64,000 nucleotides of DNA. Source: Rheinheimera nanhaiensis E407-8 (lineage in GTDB: Bacteria > Pseudomonadota > Gammaproteobacteria > Enterobacterales > Alteromonadaceae). The notes beneath the pieces were generated by a model. That model had not been told where the DNA came from and searched no databases. It was given only the letters and a program-made list of their open reading frames with translations. Within the stretch, counting starts at the first letter, position 1, and each line of letters starts with the position of its first letter. The stretch spans positions 1-64,000 of the forward strand of contig NZ_BAFK01000018.1 of assembly GCF_000296695.1 (NCBI RefSeq), given 5' to 3'. The position numbers were made by a program, and so were the translations under genes. Shown here one piece after another: positions 47,125 to 54,860 of the stretch.

Positions 47125-48375
47125 TTATAACCGCCCTTTCAGGCTTAAAACCGGCTCGAACAACCAGGCTAACAGGCTGCGTTGTTCCAGCACGATATCT
47201 GCGCTTAACAGCATGCCCGATTGCAGCGGGACACTGTTGCCATAAGCGCGGATGTGTTGTGAAGCCAGGGCTACCTCTACCCGGTACACTGGCTCCTGTA
47301 CGGCGACAGGCATATCGACTTCTCCCGGAAGTACGATAGCCTGCGCCGTTTTTATTACTTCCCCTTCGTATAAGCCAAAACGCTGGTACGGAAAGGCGTC
47401 AAAACGTAAACGGGTATGCTGGCCCGGTTGCACAAAACCATAGGCGCGGGTAGGCACTAACAGTACGGCCTGCAATTCGGCGTTATCCGGCATGATGGTC
47501 AGCAGCGGTAAGCCCTGCTGTACGTTATTACCCACCTCTGCCACTAAGTTAGTTACCCGGCCGCTAATAGGTGCGGTGATCAGCAGTTCGCCCCGGGCGG
47601 CCAATTCGGTTTGCTGTTGTTGTAACCTGGCAATATCGCTGTCGAGCAGCGCCAGCTGTTGTTGCTGCTCGTTAGGAAGGCGCTGCAATTGGCCGCTCAG
47701 TTGTTCTATTTGCGCTTTTTGGTTTTGCTCACTGGCATTAAGCTCAGCCAGTTGCTGCTGAATATTCAGTACCAGTTCGTGTTGCTGCTGCAACTCGTTG
47801 GCAGAAATAGCGCCCTGCTGGCTTAGGCCGTTAAAGTTGTGATAGCGCTGCTGGTTTAGCTGCAGGCGCTGCTGCAACAGTTGCTGCTGGGCGTGAATAT
47901 CATCTAACAGGTTGCGGCTTAACGTTAGCCGGGCGTTGTACTCGGCTTGCTGTTGGTTAAACTGGCTGTGTAATTGCTGTTTACGCAGGTTTACCAGCTC
48001 AGTTTGCTGCAGTAAGCCCTGCAATAAGGTGCCGGTTAAGCTGTCACCGGCCGATAAATGCTCGGGTATGGCTACCAGCGCCAGCCTGTCGCCGGCCTGC
48101 ACTTGCTGGCCGTCATCGACATAGAGCTGCTGAATAACACCGGCACGGGACGACACTACTTTGGCCAGGCCAATATCAGGCTTTAAATAGCCGCTGACGG
48201 TTTCTTTGCGGTTGAATGATGTCAGGCTAAGAAAAGCAACAATAACAATCACCACCAACAATAATGTCACCGTCAGTACAGTACTGCTCAGCGGCTGGGC
48301 AATAATCACCTCACCGTCTAACCGTGCACTTTGTTGTTTAACCGCATTAGCGCGAAACAATCCTTGTCCTGCCAC
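47125..48375 (-). CDS. HlyD-family adaptor of the microcin exporter
   Basis: 416 residues. Short cytoplasmic N-terminus, one membrane helix (about 30-52, VLTVTLLLVVIVIVAFLSL), a lipoyl-like half-motif, a long Gln-rich coiled-coil hairpin (about 125-260), the second lipoyl half and a beta-barrel ending. This is the periplasmic adaptor joining the ABC exporter to a TolC-like channel (none encoded here). The GTG at 48375 is weakly supported; TTG at 48360, giving the typical LFRANAV start with AGGA upstream, is a good alternative. First gene of the minus-strand operon. Confidence 0.9.
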   Translation of the reverse strand: MAGQGLFRANAVKQQSARLDGEVIIAQPLSSTVLTVTLLLVVIVIVAFLSLTSFNRKETVSGYLKPDIGLAKVVSSRAGVIQQLYVDDGQQVQAGDRLALVAIPEHLSAGDSLTGTLLQGLLQQTELVNLRKQQLHSQFNQQQAEYNARLTLSRNLLDDIHAQQQLLQQRLQLNQQRYHNFNGLSQQGAISANELQQQHELVLNIQQQLAELNASEQNQKAQIEQLSGQLQRLPNEQQQQLALLDSDIARLQQQQTELAARGELLITAPISGRVTNLVAEVGNNVQQGLPLLTIMPDNAELQAVLLVPTRAYGFVQPGQHTRLRFDAFPYQRFGLYEGEVIKTAQAIVLPGEVDMPVAVQEPVYRVEVALASQHIRAYGNSVPLQSGMLLSADIVLEQRSLLAWLFEPVLSLKGRL

Positions 48376-48565
48376 AACAACCTCAAACTTCTATTGTGTT
48401 AACAATACAACCAAATTTGTTAGGCGCGCACCTTAACTGAACAGCAAATTAACACTCAATAAATTGTTATATTCTTTTTTGTTATATAACTATCGCGTTA
48501 ATAAATTAAATACTGAGCAGGGAAGATAATTCAATCACTTAACGAAGAGATAAAAGCGGGACAAG
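48376..48565. promoter_or_regulatory. AT-rich region upstream of the microcin operon
   Basis: About 190 very AT-rich bases (e.g. TTGTTATATTCTTTTTTGTTATATAAC around 48463-48490, with a repeated GTTATAT). It should contain the promoter for the minus-strand microcin operon. No single -35/-10 pair stands out enough to name. Confidence 0.4.
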
Positions 48566-48709
48566 ATGAACGACGCCCAACCAATTGCCGATTATTTAAC
48601 CAACTGGTTGGGCCAGCATGTCGTTTTGTGCTTTAACCAAACTGCTGCAATGCACCGGCGGCGATATCAGCCTGGTTATACACGCCGGTGTCCAACACCC
48701 AGCCGGTGA
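48566..48709 (+). pseudogene. Possible N-terminal gene remnant running into the mtnA 3' end
   Basis: A frame with a fair ribosome site (GCGGGACAAG) reads MNDAQPIADYLTNWLGQHVV and a few more protein-like residues, then at about 48633 runs antisense into mtnA and stops at 48707-48709. The first 25 residues look like a real protein start; the rest looks like an accidental frame. A 9-bp inverted repeat (GCCCAACCA / TGGTTGGGC, 48575-48613) overlaps it and could instead be a terminator for mtnA. Family unknown; may be spurious. Confidence 0.25.
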
Positions 48710-49658
48710 CCAGTGCTGCCGGGGTTACATCAAAGGCCGGGTTAAATACCGGTGCATCTTGTGGTGCCCAAATAGCCTGGCCAAAGCCGCCGCTGACACC
48801 GCGCACTTCATCGCCGTGGCGCTGCTCTATCGGTATCGCGCTGCCATCGGCGCAGGCTAAATCGACCGTAGTGTGTGGCGCCACCACATAAAACGGCACT
48901 TTGTGATAATGCGCCAGTACGGCTAAGGAGTAAGTGCCGACTTTATTGGCAAAATCGCCGTTGACGGCAATGCGATCTGAACCAACAAAGATACGGTCTA
49001 CCTGGCCACGCGCCATCAGCATGGCGGCCATATTGTCGCAGATCAGCTGATACGGAATGCCCAGTTGCTGGCATTCCCAGGCCGTTAAACGGCCGCCTTG
49101 CAACAATGGCCGGGTTTCATCTACCCACAGGCGGATGTTTTTGCCTTGCTGATGCGCCAGGTTAATTACCCCCAGCGCTGTACCGACGCCGGCGGTGGCC
49201 AAACCGCCGGTATTGCAATGGGTAAGTAACTGCTCGCCCTGTTGCACCAGCGCCGCGCCGTGCTCGGCCATGCGCTGGCACAGCGCGACATCTTCGGCAA
49301 ACAGCTGCTCAGCACAGGCAATGGCAGCGGCTTTAAAATCCGGCTGTTGCAGTGCGGCAATCATGCTATCGAGGTTATTCATCAGGTTTACGGCAGTGGG
49401 CCGGGCGGCGCGCAGCACTTCGGCATCCAGCAGTAGCTGCTGGCGGCTGTCGCCGACACTGGCCCGATACGCCAGCAATAAACAGGCGCCAATACCAATG
49501 GCTGGCGCACCGCGCAGCTGCAGCGCTTTGATCATGGCCACCATCTCGGCCACCGTGCGACACGCCAGCCAGCGCTGCTGCTGTGGCAGTAAGGTTTGGT
49601 CCAGCACATACAGCAGGCCCTGCGCGGTTTTCAGGCTAAGGGCGGTAAGGTTTTTCAT
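48633..49658 (-). CDS. mtnA: S-methyl-5-thioribose-1-phosphate isomerase
   Basis: Converts methylthioribose-1-phosphate to methylthioribulose-1-phosphate in methionine salvage. 341 residues of the eIF2B-like family: [15 protein letters not shown], catalytic Cys in [20 protein letters not shown], catalytic Asp in [22 protein letters not shown] and the C-terminal APHTTVDLA. Divergent from mtnK, sharing a short promoter region with a MetJ-like site. Confidence 0.94.
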   Translation of the reverse strand: MKNLTALSLKTAQGLLYVLDQTLLPQQQRWLACRTVAEMVAMIKALQLRGAPAIGIGACLLLAYRASVGDSRQQLLLDAEVLRAARPTAVNLMNNLDSMIAALQQPDFKAAAIACAEQLFAEDVALCQRMAEHGAALVQQGEQLLTHCNTGGLATAGVGTALGVINLAHQQGKNIRLWVDETRPLLQGGRLTAWECQQLGIPYQLICDNMAAMLMARGQVDRIFVGSDRIAVNGDFANKVGTYSLAVLAHYHKVPFYVVAPHTTVDLACADGSAIPIEQRHGDEVRGVSGGFGQAIWAPQDAPVFNPAFDVTPAALVTGWVLDTGVYNQADIAAGALQQFG

Positions 49659-49681
49659 AGCTTATTCCTGTTTGGCGTTGC

Positions 49682-49689
49682 AGACGTCT
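49682..49689. promoter_or_regulatory. MetJ-like operator half-site between mtnA and mtnK
   Basis: AGACGTCT, a perfect palindrome identical to the MetJ met-box consensus, in the 85-base gap between the divergent mtnA and mtnK starts. The adjoining 8-mers match poorly (ATCAGGTT has three of eight), while MetJ normally needs two or more boxes, so this is a candidate only. Confidence 0.45.
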
Positions 49690-49743
49690 ATCAGGTTTGC
49701 GATTATGCAGGCCGGCGTTTATCAACACAAGTAAGAGACTGCA

Positions 49744-50949
49744 ATGGCTGAGTACCATACTTTTAGCACTGAAGATGCTATGCGTTTTGCCGATGAACAC
49801 AGTGGTTTGTTTGGCGATCACAGCAAATTAAGCTGTGAGGAATTTGGCGACGGCAACCTGAACCTGGTGTTTCGGGTAAGTAATGACAAAGGCACCAGCC
49901 TGATTGTGAAACAAGCGCTGCCTTATGCCCGTTGTGTCGGCGAAAGCTGGCCATTGACAATTGACCGTGCCCGCATTGAAGCGCAAGTGCTGCTAAAACA
50001 CCGCAAACTCTGCCCTGAGCACACAGTAGAAGTTCTGCACTATGATGCCGAGCAGGCCGCCATTTTAATGGAAGACTTAAAGCACTACCGCATTTTGCGC
50101 ACTGAGCTAATTAGCGGTAAACAATTTGCCCACTTAGCGCCACAAATGGCGAGCTACCTGGCCAATACGTTGTTTTACACCAGCGACTTTGCCCTAACCG
50201 GGCCGAATAAAAAGCAACAGGTGGGTAAGTTTTTAAACCCGGAGCTGTGCCTGATCACCGAAGACTTATTTTTTACCGACCCCTATTGCAACCACGAGCG
50301 CAATAATATCCATGCCGAAATTCGCCAGCAGGCGCAGCAGCTTTGGCATGACGAAGCGCTGCAGGCCGAAGTGGCACAGTTAAAAGCAGATTTTTTATCC
50401 AAACCGCAGGCACTGCTACACGGCGATGTGCACAGCGGCAGTATTTTTATTAACGAAGAGAACTGCAAAGTTATCGACGCCGAGTTTGGCTTTTATGGCC
50501 CTATTGGTTTTGATGTTGGCAGTTTAATCGGCAACTTGCTACTAAACTATCTGGGCCACTTCGGCCTGACGCAAGACACTGACGCCCGGCAACAGCATCA
50601 GGACTACCTCGTGTCGCAAGTACAAAGCTTGTGGCAGGAATTTTCAGCACAGTTCACGCAGCTGATGCGCAGTGAATGCCATGAGCCGGCACTGCAAAAT
50701 AGCCTGTATCAGCAGCGTTTTATGCAGCAGCTGTGGGCTGACACCTTAGGCTACGCCGGCTGTGAGCTGATTCGCCGCACGGTAGGCTTAGCCCATGTGG
50801 CCGATCTGGATAAGATCAGCAACAGCACAGTGCGCGGCCAGTGTGAAGCGAAAGCGCTACAGCTTGGCCGCGACTTAATTATGCAGCGCCACAGCCTGGC
50901 TAATATGGCGCAGCTTATGCAGTTGCTACACTCATTGTCTGAGCGCTAA
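49744..50949 (+). CDS. mtnK: 5-methylthioribose kinase
   Basis: Phosphorylates methylthioribose to methylthioribose-1-phosphate, the MtnA substrate. 401 residues of the aminoglycoside-kinase-like fold: DGNLNLVFRV (ATP loop), the catalytic LLHGDVHSGSIFI and the metal-binding IDAEFGFYGPIGFDVG. Genes for the later steps (mtnB, mtnC, mtnD) are not in this window. Confidence 0.94.
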   Translation: MAEYHTFSTEDAMRFADEHSGLFGDHSKLSCEEFGDGNLNLVFRVSNDKGTSLIVKQALPYARCVGESWPLTIDRARIEAQVLLKHRKLCPEHTVEVLHYDAEQAAILMEDLKHYRILRTELISGKQFAHLAPQMASYLANTLFYTSDFALTGPNKKQQVGKFLNPELCLITEDLFFTDPYCNHERNNIHAEIRQQAQQLWHDEALQAEVAQLKADFLSKPQALLHGDVHSGSIFINEENCKVIDAEFGFYGPIGFDVGSLIGNLLLNYLGHFGLTQDTDARQQHQDYLVSQVQSLWQEFSAQFTQLMRSECHEPALQNSLYQQRFMQQLWADTLGYAGCELIRRTVGLAHVADLDKISNSTVRGQCEAKALQLGRDLIMQRHSLANMAQLMQLLHSLSER

Positions 50950-51017
50950 CCGCTGCAGCATGCGACAGTGCACATGCCGGGCTAGCGTTTGCCGGTATTA
51001 ATCCGTGGAGCTACGCC

Positions 51018-51938
51018 ATGACAACATTGCAACTGCAGAGCGTTAACTGTATCTGGCAACAGGCGGCACATAACGCCTTTACCGATCTGGTCGAGTTTAA
51101 CGGCGCGCTCTGGTGCGTGTTTCGTGAAGGTAGCGACCATGTATCCCCCGATGGCGCCTTTCGACTGTTGCGCAGCAGCGATGGCTTAAACTGGCACAGT
51201 GCTGCACTGATTAGCGATAACAGCGCCGATTTACGTGATGCCAAGCTTAGCGTAAGCCCAGAGGGCAAGCTGTTGCTGCTGGGCGCTGGCGCCCTGCATG
51301 ATCGCAGCGCGTTAAGCCATCAGTCTTATCTGTGGCAATCGGCTGATGGTTATCACTGGCCAGCGCCGCTGGCAGTTGGCGAGGCCAATATCTGGCTGTG
51401 GCGTATGGCGTGGCAGCAAAAAATGCTGTATGCCCTGGGTTATAAAGTAGGCCAGCCGCGCCTGGTACGCTTGTATCACAGTAACAATATGCATGACTTT
51501 ACTGCGATAACAGACGTATACAGCGGCAGTTATGCCAATGAAAGCGGCTTGCTGTTTACCACTGACGGCACGGCGCTGTGTTTGTTACGACGAGACCCTG
51601 AACATGGCTTATTTGGTCAAAGCGCCCCGCCCTACAGCAACTGGCAGTGGCAGGATCTTGGTTGTCGTATTGGCGGGCCACAGTGGTTGCAACTCCCGGA
51701 CGGCCAACTGCTGGCCTGCGTGCGGCTGTATGATGACAAAGTACGCACCAGCCTGTGCTGGATAGACCGGCAAAGCGGTAAGCTAACCGAAGCGTTAACG
51801 CTGCCCTCGGGCGGCGATTGCAGCTACGCCGGCATGGTGCGGCGCGGCAACAAGCTTTATATCAGTTACTACTCATCACATGAACACACCACCGCCATCT
51901 ATCTGGCGGTGGTTATTCTACAGCAGCTAGCCAGTTAG
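51018..51938 (+). CDS. Sialidase-fold (BNR/Asp-box) protein, cytoplasmic
   Basis: 306 residues without a signal peptide. Two Asp-box-like blades (SSDGLNW, 53-59; SADGYHW, 108-114) and further WD-rich blades suggest a beta-propeller of the sialidase superfamily. An early FREGSDHVSPDG and a late GGDCSYAGMV lie where glycosidase active-site loops would be. Substrate unknown. It follows mtnK by 69 bases in the same direction. Its stop overlaps the convergent redoxin gene by four bases. Confidence 0.6.
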   Translation: MTTLQLQSVNCIWQQAAHNAFTDLVEFNGALWCVFREGSDHVSPDGAFRLLRSSDGLNWHSAALISDNSADLRDAKLSVSPEGKLLLLGAGALHDRSALSHQSYLWQSADGYHWPAPLAVGEANIWLWRMAWQQKMLYALGYKVGQPRLVRLYHSNNMHDFTAITDVYSGSYANESGLLFTTDGTALCLLRRDPEHGLFGQSAPPYSNWQWQDLGCRIGGPQWLQLPDGQLLACVRLYDDKVRTSLCWIDRQSGKLTEALTLPSGGDCSYAGMVRRGNKLYISYYSSHEHTTAIYLAVVILQQLAS

Positions 51939-52534
51939 TATTTGATGCTGCAACCGTACGGCTTAGTCACTGCCGGATCAGGCGCCTGACCATCTAACAC
52001 CGCTTTGGCTGCATTGGCAAAATAGGGTGTGGCTTTGGCAATATCGTCAACCTTGGCCGACGGGATGCTGTCGATACCGCCCATATACTGCAGTACACCG
52101 GCCTTGTCGATCACATACATATGCGGTGTGGTTTTCGCATCATAGGCTTTACCCACTACGCCGCTTTCATCAAACACTACCGCCGTTGGCAGTGCACTGC
52201 GGCTGGCCGTCAGCTCATCGGCCTTGGCACCGCTGACATGGCCCTGTTTGCCCGGCGCAGAGGAAATGACGCTAAGCCATACCACGTCCTGCGCTTTCAT
52301 TTCGGCCTGTAGCGCCTGCATATTACCGTTGTAATGTTTCTTCACGAAGGGGCAGTCATGGTTGGTCCACTCCAGCACCACATTTTTGCCGGCAAAATCT
52401 TTTAAACTGTGGCTGATGCCTTTGGAATCGACCACGGTAAAGTCCGGTGCCGGTGCGCCGACCTGAGGTGCGGCGGCCAGCCCGAGTGACAACACAGCAG
52501 CAGACGCTGCCAGAACCAGTTGACGTACTTTCAT
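51935..52534 (-). CDS. Periplasmic redoxin (peroxiredoxin-like)
   Basis: 199 residues from ATG 52534, with AGGAG 8 bases upstream (an ATG at 52540 is too close to it). Signal peptide (VLAASAAVLSLGLAAA), then the AhpC/TSA-type fold: APAPDFTVVDSKG, VLEWTNHDCPFVKKHYNGNM with a single Cys at the peroxidatic position, the thioredoxin-like cis-Pro loop KTTPHMYVIDKAG and a conserved C-terminal YGCSIKY Cys. Probably a periplasmic thiol oxidoreductase; the DsbD-like reductase gene lies 34 bases upstream in the same direction and may recycle it. Confidence 0.8.
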   Translation of the reverse strand: MKVRQLVLAASAAVLSLGLAAAPQVGAPAPDFTVVDSKGISHSLKDFAGKNVVLEWTNHDCPFVKKHYNGNMQALQAEMKAQDVVWLSVISSAPGKQGHVSGAKADELTASRSALPTAVVFDESGVVGKAYDAKTTPHMYVIDKAGVLQYMGGIDSIPSAKVDDIAKATPYFANAAKAVLDGQAPDPAVTKPYGCSIKY

Positions 52535-52567
52535 CTGCATTACTCCTGTTTTGTTGCGTTGGGTAGA

Positions 52568-54637
52568 TTAAAGTTGCCGACTCAGTCGCTCCAAGGTGGT
52601 AGCGAGGGTGTCGGGGGTTAAAATTTGCGGCAGCACTTCAGGTGGCTGCCCGGGCCAGTACAGCACGTACAGCGGCACACCATCGCGCTGGTACAAACGT
52701 AAATACTCGGTAATGGCGCTGTCGCGCAGCGTCCAGTCACCTTTTAAGTAGGTCACATCGTATAGCGCCAGCGCCGCCTTACTGCTTTGTGTATTCAGCG
52801 CCACCCGCTCGTTAACTAAGCAGGTGATGCACCAGTCGGCGGTCATATTCACCAGCACCGGCTTACCCTCTGCCTTTAGCTGTTGCAGCTTTGCTGCCGA
52901 CCAGCTTTGCCAGTGCTGACTGCTTTGCTGCTGCACCGGCGCATTGCTGACAGCAGGTGTCAGCGCCGGCAATAACAGCGCCAGCAGCAACAGCAGCAGC
53001 GCCAACACCATGTTCACCTTACCTGCCTGGGCCAGCTGTTTACGGCCCCATAACCAGCAGGCCGCGGCAACACATACCACGCCAATTAACAGCAGCGCCT
53101 GCGCATCAATACCGGTTTGCCGGCCATACACCCACAACAGCCACACCGCGCTTAAATACAGCGGATACGCCAGCCACTGCTTAAAACTTTCCATCCAGGC
53201 GCCGGGTTTGGGTAACAGGCGGGCAAAGCCCGGCACAAAGGCCAGCAGTAAAAATGGCAGCGCCATGCCCAGGCCTAAGGCAACAAACACCGTAAGCGCT
53301 ACTACAGCACTTTGGCCGACCGCGTAGCCCAGCGCCGTGCCCATAAAGGGTGCGGTACAAGGGCTGGCCACTACTACGGCCAGCACGCCGGTAAAAAAGG
53401 CCCCCTTGCCACCTTTGGCACTGGCTAAACTGCTGCCGCTGTTCATCAGGCCTAAGCCAAACTGCACTACGCCGGACAAACTTAAGCCCAGCGCAAATAG
53501 CAAATACACCAGCAATGCCACTAAATAGGGGTTCTGCAGCTGAAAACCCCAGCCCACGGCCTGCCCGGCAGCACGCAGCGCGATCAATAGCAATGCCAGT
53601 AGCGCAAAACTGAGCACCACACCCGCGCTGTAAAGCAGCGCATCCCGTTGCTGCGCCGACCGCTGTTGACCGTTACTGGCCAGGCTTAACGCTTTTAATG
53701 ACAACACCGGAAACACACAGGGCATTAAATTCAGCAGCAAACCGCCACTGGCCGCCAGCAGCAAAATAAGCCACAGCGGCGTAGCCGTCTGTTGGCCCTG
53801 GGTGATCAGAATATCGGTGCTGCTATCACCGGCTTGAGTAAGCAGCACACTGTAAGCGCCGCTGTCGGTTACCAGCACCACTTCAAGCTGATTGGGCGCA
53901 GCGGAAAAATAGGTATTTAGCCCCTGCTGCAGCATCAGCTGGTTATTATTCAGCGTAATTTGCTGGTCGGCCGCGTGATCAACCAGTTCAGTGGCGGCGA
54001 CAAAAAACCGGCTGACATTAAGCCCCTGTGGTAAGTCAATCAGCGCAGAAAAAGCGGCACCCGAGGTATCAAAGCGGCCGCTGGCGTTAAGCGGTGTAGG
54101 TAAGCGCGTTTTAGCCTCGGTAAACAGCGGCTGATACTGCTGAGCTAACACTGCATTCGCGCCAACCGGCAGGCTTAAACTGAAACTGGCGCTGGCCGGA
54201 ATACAGACTTCTTCGCACACCAGCCAGTCTGCCGTCAGGCCAATATCCAATGTATCGGCGCTATAACCAGCCGGCAGGCGAAGCTCTGACAGCAGTATGG
54301 TCTGGCCTTCAAAGCCGTAGTTCATCAAAGGTGGTAAGGCAATGGCGCTGGGTGTTGGCCAGGCGATATCACCCACCGTTACGCCGTCAGGCAACTGCCA
54401 GCTTAAGCTGGTGGCCAGGCCAGAATCGCCCGGGTTTTGCCAGTAGGTATGCCAGTGCTCATCCGGCACAAAATGCAGCGCCAGCAACGCAGACTGGCCC
54501 GGCACCAGCTGTTGGTACTCGCTGACCAGTTCGGCTTTTAAATGGCTGGCACTTTGCCAGCCACTGCTGGTGGCAACTGCCTTAACCGGCACTAAGGCGA
54601 TACACAGCAGTAACAGCGCTACAATCAAATTTGGCAT
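52568..54637 (-). CDS. DsbD/ScsB-like thiol-disulfide reductase
   Basis: 689 residues. Signal peptide; N-terminal periplasmic domain (about 25-275) with the redox pair CEEVC; eight-helix DsbD core (about 290-560) with Cys in LMPCVFPVLSLKAL and ASPCTAPFMGTA; and a C-terminal thioredoxin domain with DWCITC. It carries electrons from cytoplasmic thioredoxin to periplasmic targets. The N-terminal domain is of the longer ScsB type. It is co-directional with the redoxin gene just downstream, a probable client. Confidence 0.88.
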   Translation of the reverse strand: MPNLIVALLLLCIALVPVKAVATSSGWQSASHLKAELVSEYQQLVPGQSALLALHFVPDEHWHTYWQNPGDSGLATSLSWQLPDGVTVGDIAWPTPSAIALPPLMNYGFEGQTILLSELRLPAGYSADTLDIGLTADWLVCEEVCIPASASFSLSLPVGANAVLAQQYQPLFTEAKTRLPTPLNASGRFDTSGAAFSALIDLPQGLNVSRFFVAATELVDHAADQQITLNNNQLMLQQGLNTYFSAAPNQLEVVLVTDSGAYSVLLTQAGDSSTDILITQGQQTATPLWLILLLAASGGLLLNLMPCVFPVLSLKALSLASNGQQRSAQQRDALLYSAGVVLSFALLALLLIALRAAGQAVGWGFQLQNPYLVALLVYLLFALGLSLSGVVQFGLGLMNSGSSLASAKGGKGAFFTGVLAVVVASPCTAPFMGTALGYAVGQSAVVALTVFVALGLGMALPFLLLAFVPGFARLLPKPGAWMESFKQWLAYPLYLSAVWLLWVYGRQTGIDAQALLLIGVVCVAAACWLWGRKQLAQAGKVNMVLALLLLLLALLLPALTPAVSNAPVQQQSSQHWQSWSAAKLQQLKAEGKPVLVNMTADWCITCLVNERVALNTQSSKAALALYDVTYLKGDWTLRDSAITEYLRLYQRDGVPLYVLYWPGQPPEVLPQILTPDTLATTLERLSRQL

Positions 54638-54860
54638 AAAGCTCTCGCGGGTGGTGATGCTAACCTATACGAGCCTACAACGATTTTGATCAGAGTGCTT
54701 AGAATGTACCCGCCAAACGTCGTCAAATTGAGCATTTTGTGCGACAAACTGCTATATTAGCCTACGTTTAGCCTTAGCGGCCGCTGTGGTCACTCCAGCA
54801 ATTTGGCTGCTACTAAACACACACAACTTCACAAAACTTATCAATAAAAGGTTCACCTTA

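Noticed and set aside
49659-49743. A SAM riboswitch upstream of mtnA or mtnK
   Set aside because: The gap is only 85 bases, shared by two divergent genes, and shows no stem arrangement of known SAM riboswitches; a protein operator is more likely.
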